Source: Clostridia bacterium (GTDB lineage Bacteria > Bacillota > Clostridia > Oscillospirales > CAG-272). Taken from it: 39,361 nucleotides of DNA. The notes beneath the pieces were generated by a model. It was not told the origin of the DNA. It did not search any database and saw only the letters and a list, made by a program, of their open reading frames with translations. Shown here piece by piece: positions 31,823 through 39,361 of this stretch. How positions within the stretch are numbered: position 1 is the first letter of the stretch; the number at the start of each line of letters is the position of its first letter. The DNA is taken from NCBI GenBank assembly GCA_017503105.1, contig JAFVTS010000024.1, forward strand, positions 1 through 39,361, in the 5' to 3' direction. The position numbers were made by a program, and so were the translations under genes.

Positions 31823-34800
31823 TCAATCGTTTCTGTACGGTTTGTTTTTCAGAACCCAATCTACCAATTGCTGAAGTCCGTTCATATCCGCTTCGGAATT
31901 GAATATTTCAACGAAATTCGTTCCGTACGTTTCCGTCGTATTCTTGCTTATAAATCTATCTGCGTCAAACTCTGCTCTGATCGAAGTATCAAGGCAAAAA
32001 TCGTAAGGAAGCGTTGTTGCGCTATCACCGGTGAGAAGGCTATATATGAGCATTGACTGAATATAACCCGTCAGCATTGTGCCATGCTTTCCGTCTTTTA
32101 CAATGAAGGAGTTTATGCTGTAGTCTTGGGTGGCATTCGGTACGGAATACTCACCTCTTAAAATGCCGTCCATCAATCCGCCCCAGTCCGCAATGAGAAT
32201 CCCTTGGTCCTCAAAACCTGCAAGGAGATCCTTCTGGTAACAGTAATCTGTGCTGTAAGTGCTGTTGTAACCGTATGCGCATGCGGTACCCATCACTATA
32301 AATTTCACATTGGGATTTGCTTCCCTGAAGAAATCCATAACCTTAATTATCGTTTTATCAAAATTCGATTCCGCACCGGGTGATATTACGACGTAATCAT
32401 AGTAGCGGTCCTCTAAATAGCTTTTATGATCGTATGAGCAGTGACTACAATTGTCCGAAAAGATGCTTCCAACACCGTGTCCGCCGAAGGTCCAGTTAGT
32501 AACTTCGACCTCGACTCCCATCTTCTTACAAAGCTGATAGAAATACCCCTGATCGTTCTGTCTTGCCGCTTGTGTCTTGGCACTGGATTCCAGGACGGTT
32601 TTTCCCCAATATATGTATGAGTTGCCGATAAATATGATTTTTTTCCCGTTTAACCACATGTTCGTTTCTCCGCTTGTGATATCAAATGGCTCTTCGATAG
32701 CATTTCTTACGCTCTTGATTGCGATAGATCTCGCGGTCTCGTCAACTGCAACATAAGCGTCACTTATCGGGGGCACCCATTCGAGTCGCGAGATGTCAAT
32801 ACCCGTAAGAGCTGCGAAATACGTAAGTCCTGCGATGTATCTTCCGACGCCCTTGTCAAGATGAAGACCGTCACAGGTGAGGTCGTTTCCGAGCGAGGAG
32901 GTTCTCGCGTTCTGAATAGCCGTACCCGTGGGAATAACGAGGTCAATGAGGGGGAGAACCGAAGACTGTACGGTTGACACGATGCCGTTATACATATTGA
33001 TCTGAGATACCTTGCTTGACATTTTTTCGGATATGTACTCCTCTTGGTAAGCCCAAGTCATATGCCAAGCGATCTTTGCGTTTGCGTTGCAGCCCTCTAC
33101 TATTTCAATGAGTTCGGAGAGGTTTTCGTGTTTTTCGGGAAGGTTAGTATACTTGCTCGCTTGCTGAAGGGTGATGAAATCCCAATTATTCTCTGATATA
33201 TACCCAAGAGCAGCAGCTCCGTCCACTTTAGAAACCGAAGTCTTTTCTGTGTTGTCAAAGTGATAGTAGGTATAAGTAGCAACATTTCCTTCGTCATCTA
33301 CCGGTGGATTGCCAGTGAGCACGCTAATGTGCTTATCGATGTCGCATCCTCCGATGTAAAGGTTGCCGATCTCGATCTCTACACCAAGACCGTTTGCGAT
33401 GTATGCAAGCCATTCGCAGGCATCAACAGAGAAGCTGTTGCCAACGCAGAGGATCTTCAATACGCCGTCATCATCCCAATTTTTCTTCGGCACAGTATTC
33501 TCCTCCATCATATCTTTATATTCCTTCGCCTTTTCGCCGAGAAGATATAGCGAACGCGCAAGATCCTTAAAGCTATCGGGAATCGCTGTACTGTCGGTGC
33601 TCGTAATGACGAGGTGAAGCAAGGAATAAACACTTAACGTCGCCGTCGTTTGGTTTTCTCCGTCTTTGAAAACAACAGTGCGCTCCTTGTCAAACGTTAA
33701 CGGTGTAGGCTCGGTCAAGATAACGTAGTATTCACCGGGAATTTCGGAATTATAAATGGGCAAGGGGGTCTCCGTCGCCGTTGCGTCTTCACTCACACTC
33801 TCGTAGGCTTTTACGTTATTCGAACCTTTAAAGTAGATCTTCATCTCGGTGTGTGAGGTGAGCACGAGCTTTCCCTCGGTTACTGTGACCGCATTTCCCG
33901 TAATCACGGGCGCGTAAGCGGCAAGATCTTCCGCTCCAACTGAATCTATAGCATTTTTGTCATTATCGGACAATTTCGCGTTTGGAAGTATATCCGCCAA
34001 ATCTTCGGGATTGCCGTTCATACCGGCGAAGTAAATTTGCGCGTATGAGCCATAATTTTTCATTGCCTTTACGAGGTCGCTGACAGCGGTTTTTTGCGGT
34101 GTTGCAAGAAGCTCGTCTAAATAATCGTTGATTGTCGTTTTGTAAGGATATGTGTTTGTATCGCCCACCGCTTCATAAGTGACGGTTATTTCTCTCGTCA
34201 TATCTATAGAACGAAGCGGGAGCGTGATCTTATACAAGCCCTTGTTTTCACCCTCCGTCTCGGGTGAAAGCTCGGAAATAGCAAATTCCGCCTTCTTGCT
34301 GCCGCCTGCTGCCGTAGTATCAAGAACGAGCTTAGCGTCGCCGTAATCGGCGGCTTCTTTATCAAGCTTTACATACGCGTTGAAGGCGATCGAATCTCCG
34401 ATAGAGGCGCTCCTTGAAACTACCAAGACGTCTGAAGCGATTACGTAACCGTTACACATTTCGCAGCGAATCGTTGGACGGAGTTCAGCCTTACAAGTCG
34501 TGCACACACCGTTCTTAACAGTGTGGGCACCGTTCGCATCCTTGTGAGCGCACTCAAGAAGACTACCGCGGTAAATTCTGAGATCGTCCATATCGAAGCC
34601 GCGTTTATTCTGACCTGCACGGAAATATCCTAACGTAAAGTCGGAAACGGTGCTGATCGTATCGGTATGCGTGATACCGTTTTCATCTGTGTAGGCATAA
34701 TCCCAAGTTCCGACCTGATCGTCCGCTACAGCTTGTATGCCCGTTTTTACGAGCTTTCCGTTTAAGAGCACGTGATAAGTGTTATCGTCCGCATTGCTTC

Positions 34801-36850
34801 TTATGCCATCAAGTCCGCGAGGAGTATGGTAAACAGTGATCTGATACCACTCGCCGACCTCGAGATCGATTTTGGTGTCTACGTACTCTCCTGTCTCTGT
34901 ATCGAAATATTTAAAACTACCGTCCGCAGCCACACTGACGTTATAGCTCGCGTCTACGTACGTTTTTGTATCACCGGCTTTATAAAAACGCGGCATTTCA
35001 AAGAGTCCGCCAACAGCCTTCGTGCCGTGCCATCTGAAATCATAAGTTATGGCATAAGGAGCTCCGATAACACCTGCAGCCTTCAGGTCAAGATAGTTTT
35101 CCGCCGTTATAAGATCCTTCAAGCTCTTGTTTATGTATTCTCCTGTCGTATACCCGTTCCAGATGGCATTTCCGACCTCGTCGAAGGTGATAAGATTAGC
35201 GTAACTGTTAGAGCCGTTCGTACATTCAGTGAAAACTTCGGGAGAAAACGCTTCCTCGGTCTTCTTTAACGTGCTACCTGTTAAAGCAGCATAAAAAGGC
35301 TTGCCCACGAAGTTCTGAACGTTTGCGTCATTGAAGACCAAGTTGCCGTCAGCATCCGCTTTGTAGGAAAGATCAACGAGTTTCGTCGCAGCACTGTCAG
35401 AGTAGATCTTGGCAGCCCAGGTGAGATAAGAGTTGGTGCCCGATTCCGTCGTGTCGGTTTTTTTAGTAATCAGGTCCGTTGCATAAAGTATCAGGTCGGT
35501 GCCGACGGTCGCCTTTGTGTCACCGTCATAATCAACGAACGCTGCTATGTAGCCCGTTTTACGTTTTTGATTCGTAATACCAAAATTATTATCGTCGTCG
35601 ATATTTCCGTTTATGATGATATCACCTGACGTTAACTTATCGGAGATCGTGTTCTTGTCCATGTCGTAGCTACCGAGGTATTTATCCACGGGAACAATTT
35701 TTTCCTCGGACTTACCGCACCACTCGCAGGTAGCCCTGAGCACTTGGGATTCCGTGAGTAAGTCGTGAGAGTGGGAGTATTCCGACCACTTGTGTGCACA
35801 GCCAATGTAAGTCTCGGAATTATACCAGATCATATTTTTGAGGCTGTACTGATCGCCCGAAAGACTTAAAAACGCAGACGGAGTTTTGTCACAGCACGTG
35901 CCTGTGTGGTATGTGGTGGAGCGTTGCATTATACGAATCACCGAGGGCAAGAAATCCCCGTTGCCTTTTGGCAGATCGGTAAAGGTTATCGCGGTCGAAC
36001 CGTTCTTATATGTCTTACCTTCTTCAAACGTCAGCTGTTCTATTTGGGTATTCGTGAACATCGTAACGCCCTGGACCTTGCACACACCGTCAACATAAAC
36101 GTCGAATTTGTTCTCCTTAGGGAAGAAGTGTACTGCAATGTTTGTGTAATCGGCTTTGCCCTTAAGATTAGCGATTACTTCGCCTGTACTCTTCACTTTC
36201 AGATTACCGTCGTCACTGATAGTCAGTGGGACAACGTCAAGCGTTGTCATCGTCGTGCTGTTCGCTTTGTGCGCCAAATAAGTGCGATACACAAAAACAT
36301 TTATTTCATCGGAAAGAGCGTACGTATCGCAAAACTTGAAATCGAGGCTGAATACGGCGCTTTTTCCTCTCACGTCAGCTGTGGAGGCGGCGGCTTTTGC
36401 GTAACTTGAGTAATCTGAATTTGCGAACTGAAAATACGTTTCAAAAGTATCTCCACATGCGAATGTGCCACCCTGCGATCCGTGCACGCTGAGTTCGAAA
36501 TCCATATAAGCTTCCGAAGAACTCAAGAACGTAGGAGTATTTGAGGTCGAAGTCTTGCCATCTTTTGATATGTGTCGAGCTTTATTTGAGCCGGTGAGCT
36601 TTGTATAAGCAGATACTGCACCGACGCTTTCAAAGAGCTCTGAAATTTCAGTAGCAGTGAGCTTGTTATTTCCGGGCAATGCAATGCAGTTTTTCTCAAA
36701 GAATGTTTTGATATCATCCTCCGTCATAGGTGTGGTCGTTTCAGATTCGGTTTGGGGTGCATCCTTAACGTCCGCTGCAAAGATGTTCAGCGACAGGCAT
36801 GAGAAAAGCATCACAAGCGCGAGCAAAAACGAGATAATGCGTGTTTTCAT
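31823..36850 (-). CDS. Giant secreted protein with two tandem SGNH/DUF4886-type hydrolase domains
   Basis: A 1675-residue exported protein with a Sec signal peptide (about 1-25, ending NIFAAD). Residues about 80-340 and 560-770 look like concanavalin/LamG-type domains. Each is followed by a Cys/His knuckle (CAHKW...CEWCG; CAHKD...CTTC...CEMC). Residues about 820-1120 are a module shared with the 895-aa protein (LVKAMKNYGSYAQIYF). SGNH domain 1 (about 1130-1390) has S1139 in VGNSFSVD and D1327-x2-H1330. Domain 2 (about 1405-1640) has S1411 in IGNSYIYWG and D1586-x2-H1589. Both catalytic sets look intact. SGNH enzymes are esterases or acetylesterases; carbohydrate deacylation outside the cell is likely. 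AGGAGG precedes ATG 36850. Confidence 0.87.
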   Translation of the reverse strand: MKTRIISFLLALVMLFSCLSLNIFAADVKDAPQTESETTTPMTEDDIKTFFEKNCIALPGNNKLTATEISELFESVGAVSAYTKLTGSNKARHISKDGKTSTSNTPTFLSSSEAYMDFELSVHGSQGGTFACGDTFETYFQFANSDYSSYAKAAASTADVRGKSAVFSLDFKFCDTYALSDEINVFVYRTYLAHKANSTTMTTLDVVPLTISDDGNLKVKSTGEVIANLKGKADYTNIAVHFFPKENKFDVYVDGVCKVQGVTMFTNTQIEQLTFEEGKTYKNGSTAITFTDLPKGNGDFLPSVIRIMQRSTTYHTGTCCDKTPSAFLSLSGDQYSLKNMIWYNSETYIGCAHKWSEYSHSHDLLTESQVLRATCEWCGKSEEKIVPVDKYLGSYDMDKNTISDKLTSGDIIINGNIDDDNNFGITNQKRKTGYIAAFVDYDGDTKATVGTDLILYATDLITKKTDTTESGTNSYLTWAAKIYSDSAATKLVDLSYKADADGNLVFNDANVQNFVGKPFYAALTGSTLKKTEEAFSPEVFTECTNGSNSYANLITFDEVGNAIWNGYTTGEYINKSLKDLITAENYLDLKAAGVIGAPYAITYDFRWHGTKAVGGLFEMPRFYKAGDTKTYVDASYNVSVAADGSFKYFDTETGEYVDTKIDLEVGEWYQITVYHTPRGLDGIRSNADDNTYHVLLNGKLVKTGIQAVADDQVGTWDYAYTDENGITHTDTISTVSDFTLGYFRAGQNKRGFDMDDLRIYRGSLLECAHKDANGAHTVKNGVCTTCKAELRPTIRCEMCNGYVIASDVLVVSRSASIGDSIAFNAYVKLDKEAADYGDAKLVLDTTAAGGSKKAEFAISELSPETEGENKGLYKITLPLRSIDMTREITVTYEAVGDTNTYPYKTTINDYLDELLATPQKTAVSDLVKAMKNYGSYAQIYFAGMNGNPEDLADILPNAKLSDNDKNAIDSVGAEDLAAYAPVITGNAVTVTEGKLVLTSHTEMKIYFKGSNNVKAYESVSEDATATETPLPIYNSEIPGEYYVILTEPTPLTFDKERTVVFKDGENQTTATLSVYSLLHLVITSTDSTAIPDSFKDLARSLYLLGEKAKEYKDMMEENTVPKKNWDDDGVLKILCVGNSFSVDACEWLAYIANGLGVEIEIGNLYIGGCDIDKHISVLTGNPPVDDEGNVATYTYYHFDNTEKTSVSKVDGAAALGYISENNWDFITLQQASKYTNLPEKHENLSELIEIVEGCNANAKIAWHMTWAYQEEYISEKMSSKVSQINMYNGIVSTVQSSVLPLIDLVIPTGTAIQNARTSSLGNDLTCDGLHLDKGVGRYIAGLTYFAALTGIDISRLEWVPPISDAYVAVDETARSIAIKSVRNAIEEPFDITSGETNMWLNGKKIIFIGNSYIYWGKTVLESSAKTQAARQNDQGYFYQLCKKMGVEVEVTNWTFGGHGVGSIFSDNCSHCSYDHKSYLEDRYYDYVVISPGAESNFDKTIIKVMDFFREANPNVKFIVMGTACAYGYNSTYSTDYCYQKDLLAGFEDQGILIADWGGLMDGILRGEYSVPNATQDYSINSFIVKDGKHGTMLTGYIQSMLIYSLLTGDSATTLPYDFCLDTSIRAEFDADRFISKNTTETYGTNFVEIFNSEADMNGLQQLVDWVLKNKPYRND

Positions 36851-36886
36851 TGGATTATTCCTCCTAAAAAATTTATTACTCTATTG

Positions 36887-36915
36887 ATTTTACCACAAAA
36901 GCGTGAAATAATCAA
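36887..36915 (-). promoter_or_regulatory. Promoter of the 1675-aa gene
   Basis: Minus strand TTGATT (36915-36910), 17-base spacer ending TGTGG, TAAAAT (36892-36887), nearly identical in layout to the HAD operon promoter at 2446-2474. Confidence 0.75.
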
Positions 36916-36990
36916 ATACGAATTATAATATAATATTATAGGCAAAGGGCTATAATGCGCTATGGAGTTAATAAAAAAATATATTTATGA

Positions 36991-37179
36991 GATATTCTCA
37001 TAAGCATAGGTGCCGCAAAGGCGTTCTTTTCGAATTCTGATAAGGTGTCTTTCTTTTTGCTTGACAATGAAAAAGCCAAAAGAGCGATTTATCTGACAGT
37101 AGCAGACAAGAACCTTAATTCTCCTATAATAAAAAGGTTTATCGAAATTACCAAAGCTGCGTGCGAAAATATGCAATAA
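36991..37179 (+). pseudogene. Remnant of a LysR-type regulator C-terminus
   Basis: A 62-codon frame after a TGA, with no start codon context or ribosome site, ends TAA at 37179. It reads DILISIGAAKAFF..., then VSFFLLDNEKAKRAIYLT and SPIIKRFIEITK. This order matches the end of LysR effector domains (helix before the loop, F.PL strand, iYL strand, final helix), but the stretch between GAAK and the VSF strand looks shortened. The rest of the gene is absent. The region 36916-37531 holds no other convincing gene. A Cys-rich open stretch in another frame (about 37181-37300) may be more debris. Confidence 0.45.
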
Positions 37180-37342
37180 AACGATTGAACGCATTAAAAA
37201 AGAAAAACGAAGTTGTTTCACTTGTGAAAAAAGCCAATCTCTCTTTAAAGTTTTAGAGCATTGCGAAGACTGTTTTTTACCCCCAAAAGAAATAAATCCG
37301 AAAAGGGAAAACAATATCTCGCACTCTACTTGCTGTGAAAAC

Positions 37343-37384
37343 AAAAAGCCTAAACTGAACACTGTAGTTCGGTTTAGGCTTTTG
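37343..37384 (+). terminator. Terminator-like hairpin upstream of the potassium uptake genes
   Basis: Stem AAAAGCCTAAACTGAAC with GTTCGGTTTAGGCTTTT, loop ACTGTA, followed by TGTTGG. It probably belonged to the decayed gene before it. Confidence 0.8.
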
Positions 37385-37531
37385 TTGGTGCGCCAGCGGG
37401 GAGAATATACGAACTCATATCATAAAAACACGTCTTAATACAATCTTAATACCGCGCGGTAGAGTGCTAATGCCGTCTTTATCTGTTTTTTGGTAAAATG
37501 TATATAGTAGAAAGAGTATAAGGAGAGGTAT

Positions 37532-38863
37532 ATGCGACCTTTACATAGATTAAAGCTGTCGTCATTCCAAGTAATTTTACTTGGCTTTGCGGCAGTAATA
37601 CTGATCGGAGCGTTTCTGTTAATGCTCCCTATATCAAGCAAAGACGGTATTGTGACGCCGTTTTCGGATGCCTTATTCACATCAACCTCGGCTGTTTGCG
37701 TAACTGGACTAATCGTGCAGGATACGGCAACCTATTGGTCGTACTTTGGGCAAGCGATTATTCTCATACTCATTCAGATAGGCGGTTTGGGTGTCGTTAC
37801 GGTTGCAGCTTCGGTGTCGATTCTCGCAGGCAGAAAGATTGGTCTGGGACAGCGAAGCACGATGCAGGAGGCAATGTCAGCCCCGAGCGTTGGCGGCATC
37901 GTCCGTCTGACTTGGTTTATTCTCAAAGGTGTGCTGATCGTCGAAGCCATTGGAATGCTCGCTATGCTTCCCGTATTCTGTATTGACCACGGATCAAAAG
38001 GAATATGGATGGCGGTATTTCATTCTATATCAGCATTCTGTAACGCAGGATTTGACGTGATGGGAGAGGTCAGCGGACAGTATTCGTCGCTTACCGCCTA
38101 TGCCTCGCATCCCGTAATCAGCATTGTTATTATGCTACTCATTATAATAGGCGGTATCGGCTTCTTGACTTGGGAAGATATATACAGACATAAATGGCGT
38201 GTCAAAAAATACCGCACGCAAAGCAAGATCATTCTTGCAATTACGGGTGCGCTGATATTCATTCCCACGCTGTATTTCTTCTTCTGTGAGTTTGAAGAAT
38301 ATACTATCGGTGAACGAATACTGCTATCTCTATTTCAAGCAGTAACACCGAGAACGGCAGGCTTCAATACGGCAAATCTTGGACTTATCAGTGAGGTTGG
38401 ACTCTTGCTTATGATCTTCCTGATGCTTGTGGGAGGCTCTCCCGGATCAACCGCAGGCGGTATGAAAACCACAACGCTTGCCGTTCTGTTTGCTTCCGCA
38501 ACCTCGGTTTTCCGTAAGAAAGAGAACGCACAGATGTTTAAGCGTCGAATTGCAGATGATACCGTCAAGCACGCCTCTGCTATCTGCCTTCTGTATATCG
38601 TGCTGTTTTTGCTCGGCGGTGCAGTCATAAGTGCTGTTGAGGGATTACCTCTTATGACCTGTCTTTATGAAACGGCATCGGCAATCGGTACGGTCGGTCT
38701 TTCACTCGGCATAACCCCATCGCTCGGTGCCGCATCGCGGATCATTTTAATTGCTCTGATGTTCTTTGGTCGTGTCGGAGGACTTACCTTGATTTACGCC
38801 ACCTTTGGCGGTACAAGGAAAAATATATCGAAGCTGCCGATAGATAAGATAACGGTAGGATAA
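37532..38863 (+). CDS. ktrB: TrkH/KtrB-family potassium uptake channel subunit
   Basis: A 443-residue membrane protein with eight or more hydrophobic helices. The four pore-loop filter segments are in order: TSTSAVCVTGLIVQD, SAFCNAGFDVMG, TPRTAGFNTANLG and ASAIGTVGLSLGI. This is the potassium-filter pattern of the Trk/Ktr/HKT superfamily, and the length fits KtrB. It imports potassium (often sodium-coupled) and needs a cytoplasmic RCK-type partner, which is the next gene 12 bases downstream. AAGGAGAGG precedes ATG 37532. A TTTTGGTAAAAT box (about 37487-37498) may be an extended -10, but the -35 is weak. No c-di-AMP riboswitch is recognised in the leader. Confidence 0.94.
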   Translation: MRPLHRLKLSSFQVILLGFAAVILIGAFLLMLPISSKDGIVTPFSDALFTSTSAVCVTGLIVQDTATYWSYFGQAIILILIQIGGLGVVTVAASVSILAGRKIGLGQRSTMQEAMSAPSVGGIVRLTWFILKGVLIVEAIGMLAMLPVFCIDHGSKGIWMAVFHSISAFCNAGFDVMGEVSGQYSSLTAYASHPVISIVIMLLIIIGGIGFLTWEDIYRHKWRVKKYRTQSKIILAITGALIFIPTLYFFFCEFEEYTIGERILLSLFQAVTPRTAGFNTANLGLISEVGLLLMIFLMLVGGSPGSTAGGMKTTTLAVLFASATSVFRKKENAQMFKRRIADDTVKHASAICLLYIVLFLLGGAVISAVEGLPLMTCLYETASAIGTVGLSLGITPSLGAASRIILIALMFFGRVGGLTLIYATFGGTRKNISKLPIDKITVG

Positions 38864-38875
38864 GGAGATAATACT

Positions 38876-39361
38876 ATGAAACATAAATCAATTCTGCTCG
38901 TAGGAGTAGGCAATTTCGGAAAGCATATCGCAAGAAAATTTAACGAGCTTGGACACGAAGTAATGGCGATCGATCAGGATGAGGAGCGCATCAATGACGT
39001 GATGCCGCTTGTAACGAGTGCGCAGATCGGTGACAGCACCAACGAGGATTTTTTGCGCACGCTCGGTGTGGATAATTACGACGTTTGCATCGTGACCATC
39101 GGCGGCGATTTCCAAAGCTCGCTTGAAACGACGTCCTTGCTAAAGGAGCTTGGAGCTCAAAAGGTGGTATCCCGTGCAGAGCGCGACGGTCAAGCAAAAT
39201 TCCTTCTTCGCAACGGCGCTGACGAGATCGTATATCCCGAAAAGCAGCTTGCGTCTTGGATGGGAATACGGTACAGCGCAGACCATATCCTTGATTATAT
39301 CGAGCTTGACGGCGAACACGCCATATTTGAAGTCACCGTGCCGAAGGAATGGATCGGTATG
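38876..39361 (+). CDS. ktrA: TrkA/KtrA-family potassium channel regulator (C-terminus cut by window end)
   Basis: ATG 38876 opens a frame of 162 codons that is still open at the window edge. The N-terminal RCK/TrkA-N Rossmann domain is clear: LLVGVGNFGKHIARKF (GxGxxG nucleotide loop), acidic AIDQDEERIN at the end of strand 2, QIGDSTNEDFL and DVCIVTIGGDFQSS. The start of the TrkA-C domain follows (YIELDGEHAIFEVTVP). Family length is about 215-225, so roughly 60 residues are missing. It forms a cytoplasmic ring that gates the KtrB channel by nucleotide binding, and the C domain often binds c-di-AMP. AAGGAGA lies ahead of the start. It is in an operon with the TrkH/KtrB gene. Confidence 0.94.
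   Translation, partial: MKHKSILLVGVGNFGKHIARKFNELGHEVMAIDQDEERINDVMPLVTSAQIGDSTNEDFLRTLGVDNYDVCIVTIGGDFQSSLETTSLLKELGAQKVVSRAERDGQAKFLLRNGADEIVYPEKQLASWMGIRYSADHILDYIELDGEHAIFEVTVPKEWIGM

Noticed and set aside
36985-37362. A 125-codon minus-strand open frame
   Set aside because: No ribosome site, Phe/Arg-rich without a pattern, and the plus strand shows a LysR-type remnant and a terminator in the same place.

Overview
The window looks like chromosomal DNA of an anaerobic, gut-type member of the Clostridia (Bacillota), probably uncultured. Evidence: strong AGGAGG-type ribosome binding sites, sigma-A promoters with 17-bp spacers, SipW-type signal peptidases with TasA-like substrates, large secreted carbohydrate-active proteins, and a TrkH/TrkA-type potassium system. 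No plasmid, phage structural or CRISPR genes are seen.

Layout. (1) 1-3388: a partial gene and a four-helix-bundle protein, tRNA-Trp, a DUF3737 beta-helix protein plus HAD hydrolase operon, and a divergent AraC regulator. (2) 3488-16224: a carbohydrate region with an 895-aa secreted protein plus a 57-aa peptide gene, a 1860-aa heparinase II/III-like multimodular protein, a 520-aa six-hairpin glycosidase-like protein, and a sugar isomerase plus PHP-domain pair. (3) 16453-31612: a tyrosine recombinase, a short segment bounded by perfect 23-bp inverted repeats, then one 13.8-kb operon. The operon holds a TetR-type regulator, a zinc-ribbon miniprotein, a membrane beta-sandwich protein, two SipW signal peptidases, a membrane protein ending in a ribosomal uL15-like domain, and six proteins with SipW-type signal peptides. 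One of these is a 1923-aa protein ending in a Hint (hedgehog/intein) domain. (4) 31668-36915: a 1675-aa secreted protein with two SGNH-type domains, plus a possible structured RNA. (5) 36991-39361: a LysR remnant and a potassium uptake pair (the second gene runs off the window).

Main discovery candidate: the segment 17331-17615 has the layout of a phase-variable promoter switch. Its inverted repeats flank a near-consensus promoter (TTGATT-N17-TATAAT) that currently points left, away from the operon, and a bidirectional terminator lying between that promoter and the operon. Inversion by the adjacent recombinase would place the terminator upstream and aim the promoter at the SipW operon. I read the present orientation as OFF. 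If right, a whole extracellular fibre and export system, with its own two signal peptidases and a Hint-containing giant protein, would be switched on and off by DNA inversion. The repeats are also palindromic and could instead, or additionally, be operators for the TetR-type protein.

Functional names come from motif recognition by eye. No database search, structure prediction or folding calculation was run.
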